DNA of 64,000 bases from Anaerolineales bacterium (GCA_016934715.1 JAFGSI010000004.1:211087-275086), one strand, 5' to 3'; shown: positions 51,189 through 60,465, numbered from the stretch's first letter. The notes: generated from the letters alone by a model not told the origin. Numbers and translations: made by a program.

Positions 51189-51647
51189 TCAATCCCGTTT
51201 GTGGAATTCGCGTTCGATCTCGCGCTCGGCGTCCCGCCGGGCGATCTCGTGGCGTTTGTCGTACAATTTCTTGCCCTTGGCGATGGCGATCTCCAGCTTG
51301 GCGCGCCCGTCCTTGAGGTAGATGCGCGTCGGCACGATCGTCATGCCCTTCTGCCGGACGGCGTCGAAGAGCTCGGCGATTTCCCTCTTGTGGAGCAGCA
51401 GGCGGCGAGGCCGGCGCGGATCGTGGTTGAAGCGGTTGGCCTGGATGTAGGGGGCGATATGGGCATCCACCAGCCAGGCCTGCCCGTTCTCCACGCGCAC
51501 GTAGGCCTCGGCCAGGCTGGCCTGTCCGGCGCGGATCGACTTGATCTCGCTGCCCTGCAGGGCCATGCCGGCCTCAAATTGCTCGAGCAGAAAAAACTCG
51601 AAGCGGGCCTTCTTGTTGGTGGAGACGACTTTCACATGTTCAGGCAT
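51189..51647 (-). CDS. smpB: SsrA-binding protein SmpB
   Basis: 152 residues. Delivers tmRNA to stalled ribosomes. Typical features: S-T-N-K-K-A-R-F-E-F-F-L-L-E near the N-terminus, G-S-E-I-K-S-I-R-A-G-Q-A-S-L-A-E-A-Y, K-G-M-T-I-V-P-T-R-I-Y and K-G-K-K-L-Y-D-K-R, with the basic tail that reaches into the decoding site. ATG 51647 gives the usual length; the longer frame upstream is not needed. The tmRNA gene itself was not found here. Confidence 0.96.
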   Translation of the reverse strand: MPEHVKVVSTNKKARFEFFLLEQFEAGMALQGSEIKSIRAGQASLAEAYVRVENGQAWLVDAHIAPYIQANRFNHDPRRPRRLLLHKREIAELFDAVRQKGMTIVPTRIYLKDGRAKLEIAIAKGKKLYDKRHEIARRDAEREIEREFHKRD

Positions 51648-51780
51648 CTTGCTCTCATCCTCATAATACCACAGGGTGATCTGCTCCACAGGCAATTCGA
51701 TCCGAAAGGCAGGCCTGCTTCGACCGGCAGACGAAAAAACACCAGAATTCCGTTCCCCGGAGCGATCCGCGGGCAGGATG

Positions 51781-53043
51781 TCACCCCCATCTCCAGATCG
51801 CCAGTCCGGCCAGCAGGCGCAGCATGCCGAAGACGATCAGGGCCACGCCCAGGCCGAGGATCCCGGCGATCGCCGGCCCGGCCAGCGAACCGACCAGGAT
51901 GCAGGCGTTGGCCACCAGGGTGTACCAGGCCAGGTGGGCCGGGCGGTCGCCTTCCGGGATGCGTTCGAGCAGGTAATTGGCATAGGCGCCGCCGGTCAGG
52001 CCCCAGGCCGCCCCGGCGATGAACTGAAGGGCGAAATAGGCGTACGCGGTTTGCGAGAAGGCCAGCAGGATCGGGTAGATGCTCAAGCCGACCACGCCGA
52101 CGGCGGTCACTTTCTGATTTCCCAGGCGGCGGGCGATGCGGGCCAGCTGGGTCGAGGCGACCAGGTGGCTCAGGTAGAAGAGCGCCGTGCCGACCCCGAT
52201 CTGGGCGTCGTTGAGACCCATCTGGTTGACGAAGTAGAGCGGGAAGAGCGGGATGGCCAGGAACTGGGCCAGGTGGAAGCCAAGCATCACCAGCAGGACG
52301 GCCGCGAAGGGCGTTTTCCAGATATCCAGCCGCAGGCTTGCGCCCAGGCGGCGCGGCGCGGCGGCCGGGGGGAGGCCGGCCCCTCCCGAATCCGGCGCAG
52401 GCCGTGGAAGGGGCGCAGACGGCCGGACCCTGATGAAATACAGGTGCAGGCTGCTCATCAGCGCTCCGAAGGCGCCGATCGCGAAGACGATCTGGTAGCC
52501 GGCCGGGAAAGGGACGTGATCGAGCAGGTAGCCAGAGCCGAGCGACGAGAGCATGAAGGTCATCGAAAGGACCACGTTGCGTACCCCGACCACCGCGGCG
52601 CGCCACTCGGCCGGGACCGCCGCGGCGAACAGGGCGTTGAACCCGACCCCGATGACCGTCAGCGGGATGCCCATCAGCAAGGCGATCGCGATCAGAGCCC
52701 AGATCTGGCCCTGCTCTCCGAACAGCCAGGGCAGGGGGATCCACAGCAGGTAGAACAGCCGGTAGTAGATCGAGGTCTGGAAGACGGCCTTGTCGACCGG
52801 GCGGCGTTCGAGCCAGCGCCCGGCCGGGATGGCCAGCCCCAGGCTGACCAGGGCCCCCATGGCGCCCAGCAGGCCGATCTGGAGTCCACTGGCCCCCAGG
52901 CGTGCCAGGTAGACACTCAGAAAGTTGACCGCGCTGCCGCTCAGGATGCCGAACCAGGCGATGTCCAGGTACAGGTGGATGAAGTTGGCGCGATATGCAC
53001 CGGGCATGGCCGGGTGGAGAAAGAAGCGCTTGATCGGGAGCAC
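51781..53043 (-). CDS. MFS transporter of unknown substrate
   Basis: 420 residues, about twelve helices. Typical loop motifs G-R-W-L-E-R-R-P-V-D-K after helix 2 and R-I-A-R-R-L-G-N-Q-K after helix 8, with a long hydrophilic central loop rich in Ala/Pro. The start is a GTG at 53043 with TATAAT 6 nt upstream and no ribosome site, so a leaderless transcript is likely. No neighbour suggests a substrate; drug or sugar efflux are possible. Confidence 0.82.
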   Translation of the reverse strand: MLPIKRFFLHPAMPGAYRANFIHLYLDIAWFGILSGSAVNFLSVYLARLGASGLQIGLLGAMGALVSLGLAIPAGRWLERRPVDKAVFQTSIYYRLFYLLWIPLPWLFGEQGQIWALIAIALLMGIPLTVIGVGFNALFAAAVPAEWRAAVVGVRNVVLSMTFMLSSLGSGYLLDHVPFPAGYQIVFAIGAFGALMSSLHLYFIRVRPSAPLPRPAPDSGGAGLPPAAAPRRLGASLRLDIWKTPFAAVLLVMLGFHLAQFLAIPLFPLYFVNQMGLNDAQIGVGTALFYLSHLVASTQLARIARRLGNQKVTAVGVVGLSIYPILLAFSQTAYAYFALQFIAGAAWGLTGGAYANYLLERIPEGDRPAHLAWYTLVANACILVGSLAGPAIAGILGLGVALIVFGMLRLLAGLAIWRWG

Positions 53044-53115
53044 GGGCCGATTATAATCAAGTCTGCTCGAATTTCACGCTCCCACCTGCAAATTCCATGA
53101 ACCCAGGAGTGATCC

Positions 53116-54084
53116 ATGTATTTTGATCTGCCGCTTGAGCAATTGCAGCAATATCTTCCGGAACGGAACGAGCCTGCCGATTTCGACCGCTTCTGGAGCC
53201 AGACCCTCGACCAGGCCTGCAGCCATCCGCTGGAAGCCCGCTTCGAACCGGTCGAGACCGGCCTTGCGCTGGTCGATTTCCTCGATGTCACTTTCAATGG
53301 CTACGGCGGCCAGCCGGTCAAGGGCTGGCTGGCCCTGCCGCACGGCCGGTCCGGCACCCTGGCCTGCGTGGTCGAATATATCGGCTACGGTGGCGGGCGT
53401 GGCCTGCCCTACGACTGGCTCCTGTGGAGCAACGCCGGGTACGCCCACTTCGTGATGGACATGCGTGGCCAGGGCTCGTCCTGGCGGATCGGCGCTACGC
53501 CCGATTTCGAGCCGCAGGGCAGCAGCCCGCAGTATCCCGGTTTCATGACGCGCGGCATCCTCGATCCGCAGACCTACTATTACCGGCGGGTTTTCACGGA
53601 TGCTGTCCGGGCGATCGAAGCCGCCCGTTCCCATCCGGCCGTGGATCCCGGGCGGGTGGCCGTGGCGGGCGGCAGCCAGGGCGGCGGGATCAGCCTGGCT
53701 GCCGCCGGGCTGGTCCCCGATCTGGCGGTCGCGATGCCCGACGTGCCCTTCCTGTGCCACTACCGCCGGGCGACCGAGATCGTTGACACCCATCCCTACC
53801 GGGAGATCTCGCTCTTCTGCAAGAACCACCGTGACAAGATTGAGACGGTCTTCCGCACCCTGGCCTACTTCGACGGGGTCAATTTCGCCACCCGGGCCCG
53901 GGCCTCGGCGCTCTTCTCGGCCGGCCTGATGGATGACATCTGCCCACCCTCGACCGTCTTTGCTGCGTATAACCACTATGCCGGGCCGAAGCAGATCAGG
54001 ACCTGGGCCTACAACCAGCACGAAGGCGGCCAGACCTTCCAGGTTGCCGAGCAGGTCCAGTTCCTGAAAAGGCACTTTGCGTAG
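53116..54084 (+). CDS. Acetyl xylan esterase/cephalosporin-C deacetylase (CE7)
   Basis: 322 residues, no signal peptide. Alpha/beta hydrolase of family CE7: R-G-Q-G-S-S-W motif, nucleophile Ser in G-G-S-Q-G-G-G, acid Asp in M-D-D-I-C-P-P-S-T and His in N-Q-H-E-G-G. The length equals that of known CE7 hexameric esterases, which remove acetyl groups from short xylo-oligosaccharides in the cytoplasm. AGGAG lies before the ATG. It is 3 bp upstream of the aminotransferase gene. Confidence 0.92.
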   Translation: MYFDLPLEQLQQYLPERNEPADFDRFWSQTLDQACSHPLEARFEPVETGLALVDFLDVTFNGYGGQPVKGWLALPHGRSGTLACVVEYIGYGGGRGLPYDWLLWSNAGYAHFVMDMRGQGSSWRIGATPDFEPQGSSPQYPGFMTRGILDPQTYYYRRVFTDAVRAIEAARSHPAVDPGRVAVAGGSQGGGISLAAAGLVPDLAVAMPDVPFLCHYRRATEIVDTHPYREISLFCKNHRDKIETVFRTLAYFDGVNFATRARASALFSAGLMDDICPPSTVFAAYNHYAGPKQIRTWAYNQHEGGQTFQVAEQVQFLKRHFA

Positions 54085-54087
54085 ATC

Positions 54088-55245
54088 ATGTATGGCCTGC
54101 GCCGCTATTTCCTGCTCGATCCTTCAATCACCTATCTCAACCATGGCTCCTTCGGGGCAACGCCGCGCCCGGTTTTCCAGGCCTACCAGCGCTGGCAGCG
54201 CCAGCTGGAGCGCCAGCCGGTGGAGTTCCTCGGCCGGCGTCACAACGACCTGATGCGGACGGCCCGGGCTGCGCTGGGAGGGGCTCTGGGCACCGCTGCA
54301 GAAACCCTGGTCTGGATGACCAATGTGACCGTGGCTCTCAACGTCGTTGCCCGCTCCCTGGACCTGGGGCCTGGTGATGAAGTCCTGAGCAGCGATCATG
54401 AGTACGGGGCCCTCGACCGCACCTGGCGGTTTTTGGCGCAGGAGCATGGTTTCCGGTACATCCACCAGTGCATTCCGCTGCCGCTGGGGACGGCCGAGGA
54501 TTTCGTAGCGATTCTCTGGCGGGGAGTGACGCCGCGCACCCGGGTCATCTTCCTGAGCCACATCACCAGCCCTACGGCGCAGATCTTCCCGGTGGCGCAG
54601 GTCTGCGCCCGGGCGCGGCGGGAGGGCCTCCTGACGGTCATCGACGGGGCCCATGCCCCGGGTCAGATCCCACTGCAGCTGGATGAATTGGGGGCTGATT
54701 TCTACGGCGGCAATTTGCACAAGTGGCTGTGCGCTCCCAAGGGGGCCGGCTTCCTGTACGCCCGGCCGGAGGCCCAGGAGTTGCTCAAGCCGCTGGTCGT
54801 CTCGTGGGGCTACCAGGCCGAGGTCCCGGGGCCCTCGCGCTTCGTCGATCACCACGAATGGATCGGGACGCGCGACATCTCGGCTTTCCTGTCCGTTCCG
54901 GCCGCGCTGCGCTTCCAGGAGCGGCACGACTGGTCCCGGGTTCGGGCGGCCTGCCACAGTTTGGCGGCGGAGGCGGTTCGGCAGATCTGTGCCCTGACCG
55001 GCCAGCCATCCCTGTATGGCGGGGAGAATGTCTTCGCCCAGATGGCCGTCGCCCCGCTCCCGCCCGGAGCCGCCGTGGCAGCTCTCAAGACCCGTCTCTA
55101 CGACCAGTACCGCATCGAGGTCCCGCTGGTGGAGTGGAACGGGAACAAGCTCGTCCGGGTCTCGCTGCAGGGGTATAACACGGCCCGGGATGTGGACCGG
55201 TTGCTGGTTGCGCTGGAGGACCTGCTTTGTGTGGGCGCGGAGTAG
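54088..55245 (+). CDS. Class V aminotransferase, isopenicillin-N epimerase-like
   Basis: 385 residues. PLP enzyme of fold type I: T-Y-L-N-H-G-S-F-G at the start, T-N-V-T-V-A-L-N for phosphate binding, I-D-G-A-H-A-P-G with the ring-stacking Asp, and the Schiff-base Lys in G-N-L-H-K-W-L-C-A-P-K-G. This order is that of the CefD/isopenicillin-N-epimerase and cysteine desulphurase-like group. The substrate is unknown; pairing with a cephalosporin-deacetylase-family gene is probably coincidental. Confidence 0.88.
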   Translation: MYGLRRYFLLDPSITYLNHGSFGATPRPVFQAYQRWQRQLERQPVEFLGRRHNDLMRTARAALGGALGTAAETLVWMTNVTVALNVVARSLDLGPGDEVLSSDHEYGALDRTWRFLAQEHGFRYIHQCIPLPLGTAEDFVAILWRGVTPRTRVIFLSHITSPTAQIFPVAQVCARARREGLLTVIDGAHAPGQIPLQLDELGADFYGGNLHKWLCAPKGAGFLYARPEAQELLKPLVVSWGYQAEVPGPSRFVDHHEWIGTRDISAFLSVPAALRFQERHDWSRVRAACHSLAAEAVRQICALTGQPSLYGGENVFAQMAVAPLPPGAAVAALKTRLYDQYRIEVPLVEWNGNKLVRVSLQGYNTARDVDRLLVALEDLLCVGAE

Positions 55246-55311
55246 GCCGGCCTGGCAGGCCGGTGGATTCACCGCTGGAAAGGATCGCCGGCCGGCAGGC
55301 GCGGGTTTCGG

Positions 55312-56067
55312 TCAACTGCTCAGCAGCGCGACAACATCCTTCAGGCCGCGGGAAACCGGATGGTCCGGGTATTGGAGGCTGAAGATGCCGGAACTGGCCA
55401 GGATCATCATTTCATCCGAGTGTGGCAGCACGGCAGCCACCTGGCAGTTATAGGTCTGTTCGACGCGCTGGCGGACATCCTCGGGATCAAGCACCTGGGG
55501 AGTCTTGTTGACGACCAGGAACATCTTGGGGACATCCAGTTTGCGGGCGACCTCGACGGTGACCGATGTGCCCTGGTAGTCCTGCTGATCCGGACGCATG
55601 ATGATGACCAGGATGTCCGAGACCGCGATCGAGAGCAGGGTCTCTTCGTTCAGGCCGGGGTGGGTATCGATGATCAGGGCATCCAGTTTCAGTCCTTCGA
55701 CCAGGCTCTGGAAGCCGTCGTTGAGCAGGCCAACGTCGTACCCTTCGCGCATGATGCGGGCGATCTCGCTGGCTTTCATGCTGGATGGGATCAGGTAGAT
55801 CTGACCCTTGACCTCCGCCCCGACGTGGCCGGTTACATCGTAGGCGCAATCGTTGATGCTGCACTTCCCCCATAAATAGTCATTCAGCGAGTGCTCCATT
55901 TCCGATTCGTCCAGGTTAAACAGAACATGGATGCCGGGGGATTGGATATCCGTATCCACGATTCCTACTCGCTTGCCTTCCATTGCCATCAAGCAGGCCA
56001 GATTGGCCGTGGTATTCGACTTGCCTGTGCCGCCGCGAAATGAGTGGACTGAAATGATTTTTGCCAT
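55312..56067 (-). CDS. MinD/ParA-type ATPase
   Basis: 251 residues. Deviant Walker A S-F-R-G-G-T-G-K-S-N with the signature Lys early in the loop, V-D-T-D-I-Q-S-P-G-I-H (A') and L-I-I-D-T-H-P-G-L (Walker B). These proteins dimerise on ATP and position partners on membrane or DNA. No MinC, MinE or ParB partner is adjacent, and the C-terminus lacks an obvious amphipathic membrane helix. Divergent from the cyclic-nucleotide-binding protein gene, so a role in that signalling block is possible. GAGAGG ribosome site. Confidence 0.88.
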   Translation of the reverse strand: MAKIISVHSFRGGTGKSNTTANLACLMAMEGKRVGIVDTDIQSPGIHVLFNLDESEMEHSLNDYLWGKCSINDCAYDVTGHVGAEVKGQIYLIPSSMKASEIARIMREGYDVGLLNDGFQSLVEGLKLDALIIDTHPGLNEETLLSIAVSDILVIIMRPDQQDYQGTSVTVEVARKLDVPKMFLVVNKTPQVLDPEDVRQRVEQTYNCQVAAVLPHSDEMMILASSGIFSLQYPDHPVSRGLKDVVALLSS

Positions 56068-56102
56068 TCTTTTCCTCTCCGTCTATGGAGTTTGATAGAG
56101 CA

Positions 56103-56131
56103 ATTATAGTGTTGTTAGGGTCTTCGGTCAA
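56103..56131 (-). promoter_or_regulatory. Promoter of the MinD-like gene
   Basis: On the minus strand: TTGACC (56131-56126), a 17-bp spacer and TATAAT (56108-56103). Confidence 0.8.
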
Positions 56132-56157
56132 ACGAAATCGGAGTTTTTTCCATGGGA

Positions 56158-56186
56158 TTGCCGAAGGGGGATTTCTCAGGTATGAT
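56158..56186 (+). promoter_or_regulatory. Promoter of the cyclic-nucleotide-binding protein gene
   Basis: TTGCCG (56158-56163), a 17-bp spacer and TATGAT (56181-56186). Transcription would start near 56193, leaving a short leader that holds AGGAGAGG. Confidence 0.6.
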
Positions 56187-56211
56187 GGTTCATGTCAGGA
56201 GAGGCTGGTCT

Positions 56212-56964
56212 ATGGATGAACCTATGATCGGAAAATTGAGAAATATTTCCCTGTTCCGCGATCTGCCCGAGCACGAACTGGAAACCCTGGCAGGCAAGGT
56301 CGTCGATCGGACGTATGCACCGGGCGAAGCCATCATCCACAAAGGGGATATTGGCGACTCGCTTTTCCTGATCGTCGACGGTGCGGTCAAGGTCGTCAGC
56401 GAAGATGCCCAGGGGGGGGAACTGATCCTCAACCAGTGCAAGCCGGGGGAAACGGTCGGGGAGATGTCGATGCTCGACCAGGACCCGCGTTCGGCGACGG
56501 TCATTGCCACCGTACCGACCCGGGCCCTGGAATTGAAGCACGCAGCTTTCATGGACACGATCACGCAGCGACCGGAACTGTCGCTCTACCTGATCCGCAG
56601 CATCACCGCCCGGCTGCGCTTTGCGACCACCTACATCGAGAAGGCCATTGACTGGAGCAAGCGCATCGCCGAGGGTGATTATGCCGCCGCCATGACCCAG
56701 TTGCGGGGTGAAAACGCGGAGAGGGAGGAGGTCACGGATGATGAAAGCAAGGCCAACCAGCTTCTGGCGGCGTTCTTCCAGATGATCCAGGAAGTCCAGG
56801 CTCGTGAGGATGAACTGAAAAAGGAAGTCCGCAAGCTCTCGCTGGAGATCGACGAGGCCCGCCGTCGTCAGCAGGTCCATGAAGTGACCGACACCGGGTT
56901 CTTCTCCCAGCTGAAGTCCGAGGCCGCCCGGCTGCGCCGGGAGCGGGCGGAAGACAGCGAGTAG
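56212..56964 (+). CDS. Cyclic-nucleotide-binding domain protein with coiled-coil tail
   Basis: 250 residues. Residues 10-125 are a CRP-type cNMP domain: F-R-D-L-P-E-H-E-L, I-I-H-K-G-D-I-G-D-S-L-F, and the phosphate-binding cassette P-G-E-T-V-G-E-M-S-M-L-D-Q-D-P-R-S-A-T with the key Glu84 and Arg93. There is no HTH, so it is not a CRP transcription factor. Residues 180-245 are a coiled coil ending in a segment (202-242) that is clearly related to the C-terminus of the GAF protein at 58528. ATG 56212 is chosen because AGGAGAGG lies 8 nt upstream. Convergent with the cyclase gene, the likely source of its ligand. Confidence 0.85.
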   Translation: MDEPMIGKLRNISLFRDLPEHELETLAGKVVDRTYAPGEAIIHKGDIGDSLFLIVDGAVKVVSEDAQGGELILNQCKPGETVGEMSMLDQDPRSATVIATVPTRALELKHAAFMDTITQRPELSLYLIRSITARLRFATTYIEKAIDWSKRIAEGDYAAAMTQLRGENAEREEVTDDESKANQLLAAFFQMIQEVQAREDELKKEVRKLSLEIDEARRRQQVHEVTDTGFFSQLKSEAARLRRERAEDSE

Positions 56965-56983
56965 AGGTTCTATTTCTCCCTTC

Positions 56984-58522
56984 TCAGGGGGCGTGTGGCT
57001 TGAGCAGGGCATAGATCGGCGTGGGTGCGGACTTGCCCTTGAGCGAAACGCTGCCCAGCGATTCACATTCGAAATGATCCTGGATCTGCTCGTAAACCCG
57101 CCCGGTGATCAGGATCTGGTTGGCATCTGCCCGGTTCATCAGCCGGGCGGCCGTGTTGACGGTATCTCCCAGCACGTTGAACTCGCGCCGGCCGCGCAGT
57201 TCGCCGATCTCGGCCACGAAGGCCGCGCCGGTGGCGATCCCGATCTGGCAGGTGATCTCGGGTGTGATGTTGCCCACCGTGGGGGGCTTGAGGGCGGTGA
57301 TGGCCTGGCGGATCGCCAGCGAGGCCTGGGCGGCCCGAACCGGGTCATTGGTGTGGGCGGTCGGGACGCCGAAATAAATGCAGATGTCCGAGCCTGCCAG
57401 GTGGTAGGTGATCTTCTTGAGCACGCCGCCGCGCTTTTCCACGGCGGCATTGATGGCAGCGAAGGCGCGTGAGAAGCTGTTGATCACCTTGCGCTCCTCG
57501 CCGGGCAGGGCCCGGTCGACCAGTTCGGGCAGGCCGATGAAATTGACGAAGACGACCACCGGGGAGGGAAAATCCGGCGGGATGTGGCGGTCCGCGGCGC
57601 TCTCGACCAGCAGGTTCAGGACCGGTGCGGGTAGGAAACAGGCCATCGATTCGAGCGATTGGATCGTGCGGGTGATCTCGCTGATCAATCCGGCCACGCT
57701 GCGGTCGAAGAGCACCGACCCGGCGACCCGCCGGCGGGTGGTCACCTCGTAGTCCCCCAGCTGGTCCTCGCTGAGGTCGTCAAGCACCATTTTGTAACCG
57801 GGCTGGCCGTCCTGGAAGCGGAAGTCCTCACTGACCCTCTGGTAGGCCCCCTCCGACAGGCAGACCTGGCCCTTGGCGCCCGAACTCTCGGCCAGCTTGG
57901 CCAGCTGTACCGCTCCCCCCAGCAGGACGTGCTCCATCCGGCGCGGGGTGCCGATGTTGGCGCTCAGGAAGCGCCCGGTGTGGATGCCGATCCGCATTTC
58001 AAGTTTCAGGGTCCCTTCGGGGGTTTCGATCTCGGCAAAGCGCTTCATGGCGCGCTGCATCCGCAGCCCGGCTCGGACGGCCTGCAAGGTATCGTTGCGG
58101 CGCTTTTCTTCGGGGAACAGGACCAGCAGGGCGTCGCCGGTGAATTCGAGCAGGTCGCCGCCAGACTTGCTGATGATCTCGATCGTCTCGGTGAAGTAGG
58201 CGTTCAGGACCTCCAGCAGGGCGGCCGCGCCGGCGGCCCCCTGTCCGGTGTTGGCCTCCACCAGGCGGGTGAATCCGGCCAGGTCGGTGAACATCAAGGA
58301 GCCCTTCTGCCATTCATATTGCAGCTCTCCCGGGCGGACCGCCTGCTCGGCAACCCGTCGCGCGGTGTAGTCGTACAGGATGCGCTGCAGGGTTCGCAGG
58401 TGCTCGAAGACCCGTTCGAGGGTTGTCGGTGAAGGGTCCATCCAGGCAGAGACATACAGATCGGCTGGCAGGAACGGGCGTAAGCGGGGTTCGATCGTTT
58501 CGAGTGGGGAGGCAGGCAGCAT
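56984..58522 (-). CDS. Class III nucleotide cyclase with two tandem catalytic domains
   Basis: 512 residues, cytoplasmic. Domain 1 (about 70-260) has both metal Asp: M-F-T-D-L-A-G-F-T and F-T-G-D-A-L-L-V-L-F; its transition-state motif is replaced by V-L-L-G-G-A-V-Q-L-A. Domain 2 (about 310-500) has V-V-V-F-V-N-F-I-G at the first metal site (Asp to Asn), but keeps F-N-V-L-G-D-T-V-N-T-A-A-R with the transition-state Asn and Arg. The halves therefore complement each other as C1 and C2 do in animal adenylyl cyclases, giving one active site. AAGGAG overlaps the end of the HAMP-GAF gene, 5 bp upstream. Product probably cAMP. Confidence 0.87.
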   Translation of the reverse strand: MLPASPLETIEPRLRPFLPADLYVSAWMDPSPTTLERVFEHLRTLQRILYDYTARRVAEQAVRPGELQYEWQKGSLMFTDLAGFTRLVEANTGQGAAGAAALLEVLNAYFTETIEIISKSGGDLLEFTGDALLVLFPEEKRRNDTLQAVRAGLRMQRAMKRFAEIETPEGTLKLEMRIGIHTGRFLSANIGTPRRMEHVLLGGAVQLAKLAESSGAKGQVCLSEGAYQRVSEDFRFQDGQPGYKMVLDDLSEDQLGDYEVTTRRRVAGSVLFDRSVAGLISEITRTIQSLESMACFLPAPVLNLLVESAADRHIPPDFPSPVVVFVNFIGLPELVDRALPGEERKVINSFSRAFAAINAAVEKRGGVLKKITYHLAGSDICIYFGVPTAHTNDPVRAAQASLAIRQAITALKPPTVGNITPEITCQIGIATGAAFVAEIGELRGRREFNVLGDTVNTAARLMNRADANQILITGRVYEQIQDHFECESLGSVSLKGKSAPTPIYALLKPHAP

Positions 58523-58527
58523 GGTTT

Positions 58528-60390
58528 CTACTCCTTCTTCTTTTGCTTGGAGCGCATCTGTTGAACCTTGCCCTTCAGCGTGCGGAAGTATTCGGTTTCA
58601 GTGATCTCGGAGACCTGGCGGGTCATCTTGGCTTCGTCGATCTGGATGTTCAATTTCTCGATCTCCTTGCGCAATTTGTCCAGGCGCAGGTAGGCCACCA
58701 GGGCCGTGGAGGCCAGCAACATCAGGGTTTCGAAGACCTCGTCGGAAGCAAACGCGATCACCTCATCCGTTTCCGGGTCCCGGGCGTTGATCAGCTGCAG
58801 GACCCCGATGACCTGTTTTTCTTCTCCTTCGAGGGGAATGGTCAGGAAGGATTTGGAGCGGTAACCGGTCCGGGCGTCGAAGGCGCGCGTTCCCGAGAAG
58901 TCAAAACCCTTGGCCTGATAGGCATCCTGGATGTTGACCGGTTGGTTGACCAGGGCGGCGTGGGTGGCGACGTTGCCGTGATTGGGCTCGCCGGTTTCGG
59001 GGTCTTTCAGCGGCAGGGGAGCAAACTGGACCGGCTTGCCGGTCGTGCCTCCCATGGCAAAGCCAAGCTTTTCATTGCGGACGATCATCCATTTCAGCTG
59101 CTGCTTCTCGAGGAAATAGATCGTCCCGCCGTCGGCATTGGTCAGGGCTTGCGACTCGATCACGATCGCCTCCAGCAGGCGGTTGAAATCCTGTTCGGTC
59201 GAGAGCCCCACGCCAACCGGAATGACCCGGCGCAGCAATTTCAGACGCCGGTCGCGGGCGGAGACCTCCAGGGCCATCCTGTCGAAGACCCGGCCCAGAC
59301 GGCCGAGTTCGTCGCTGCGTCCGGTGATGGCGTGCAGCAGGCTGGTCTTGTACTTCCCGTTTTCTACGGCGGTCGCCGCGGCGGTAACTTTCATCACCGG
59401 GTCGCTGACCCGCCGGGAGAGCCAGGACGAGGCCAGGACGCCTCCGATCAGGACGAAGGCGGCGACCACCGCCGTGCTGACCAGCTGGTCCGTCATGGCG
59501 GTCCGCAGGCGATCTGTCGGGAGGTAGACCATCACCGCCCCGACCATGATCGTTCCTCTCGAGCCGGCCCGCACCGGTACGACAACTTTCAACAGGTCAT
59601 TGTCCAGGTAGGCCGTTTCCTGCCCGTCGTAGAGGACCTGCTCCACCTGGCGCCGGTCCACTGCGCTTAAGGCTTCGGGATCGATCTCGGGCAACCCGCT
59701 GAACACCAGGGTCGACGTCTGGTTGTCCACCACGCGGATGGCGTTGATGTCGCCGGCCGAGATCAGCCCCTCGACCAGCCGCTGCAGGCCAACGCGCTGG
59801 CGCAGTTCCTCCAGGATGGCGGCATTGTAACCGACCTGGACAATGCGCGGTCCATCGATGCCGCTCACGCCGACGTATTTGAAGATCTCGACGTCGATCT
59901 CGCGCTGGCGGGCATCCTGGATGATCACACTTCTCTCGCCGGTCAGCAGGAGCCAGAAGATGCTCGCCTGGGGCTGCTCCTGCGGGTCGGGGCTGAAGGT
60001 GAAATCGACTCCGGGAAGGTTGTGCAGGTATGCGGCGCCGGTCGAGTCCGTGATCCAGAACTCGCTCAAGGCGGTGGTCTCGGTGATCTCCACCAGGTGG
60101 GCGTTGATCTCTTCGGGGGTCAGGCCGGCTTGCTCGGCGATGGCCACCAGGTGGGCGGCGATCGTCGCCTGGACGACCATCTGTTCCCCGATGGCATCTT
60201 CCATTTCCTGCGGGAACCCATCCACGATGCTGGCGGTGCGCGCCAGCAGACGGGCGATCAGCAGGCCGTCCTGCTCCTGCTGGGCCAGGATGGCTTGCCT
60301 GGAATTCCAGGCAAAGAGGGCGCTGATCACCAGGACCGTACCGACAAGCAAGAAAGTGATCATCAACAACGTGCGCGTGCGCAAGGACAT
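58528..60390 (-). CDS. Membrane sensor with HAMP and GAF domains
   Basis: 620 residues. Membrane helix 1 (about 9-29), a large extracytoplasmic sensor domain of the cache type (to about 305), helix 2 (about 310-330), HAMP (S-D-P-V-M-K-V-T, R-S-D-E-L-G-R-L-G-R-V-F-D-R-M), GAF (about 390-560, with T-N-A-D-G-G-T-I-Y-F and V-I-G-V-L-Q-L-I-N-A), then the C-terminal coiled segment (571-612) shared with the cyclic-nucleotide-binding protein. No kinase or cyclase domain is fused, so it should pass its signal to the cyclase encoded directly downstream. ATG 60390 is chosen for its AAAGGAG site. Confidence 0.85.
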   Translation of the reverse strand: MSLRTRTLLMITFLLVGTVLVISALFAWNSRQAILAQQEQDGLLIARLLARTASIVDGFPQEMEDAIGEQMVVQATIAAHLVAIAEQAGLTPEEINAHLVEITETTALSEFWITDSTGAAYLHNLPGVDFTFSPDPQEQPQASIFWLLLTGERSVIIQDARQREIDVEIFKYVGVSGIDGPRIVQVGYNAAILEELRQRVGLQRLVEGLISAGDINAIRVVDNQTSTLVFSGLPEIDPEALSAVDRRQVEQVLYDGQETAYLDNDLLKVVVPVRAGSRGTIMVGAVMVYLPTDRLRTAMTDQLVSTAVVAAFVLIGGVLASSWLSRRVSDPVMKVTAAATAVENGKYKTSLLHAITGRSDELGRLGRVFDRMALEVSARDRRLKLLRRVIPVGVGLSTEQDFNRLLEAIVIESQALTNADGGTIYFLEKQQLKWMIVRNEKLGFAMGGTTGKPVQFAPLPLKDPETGEPNHGNVATHAALVNQPVNIQDAYQAKGFDFSGTRAFDARTGYRSKSFLTIPLEGEEKQVIGVLQLINARDPETDEVIAFASDEVFETLMLLASTALVAYLRLDKLRKEIEKLNIQIDEAKMTRQVSEITETEYFRTLKGKVQQMRSKQKKKE

Positions 60391-60465
60391 TCCCGGCTCC
60401 TTTGATGCTGCCAGAGAATTCATCCGGCCCCGGTGAGAAAGGTTCGGAGTGATTCCTGCAGGCTG

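Noticed and set aside
53116..55245. Beta-lactam biosynthesis cluster (cephalosporin deacetylase plus isopenicillin-N epimerase)
   Set aside because: Both are broad families named after single members. No ACV synthetase or isopenicillin-N synthase is present; CE7 more likely acts on acetylated xylo-oligosaccharides.
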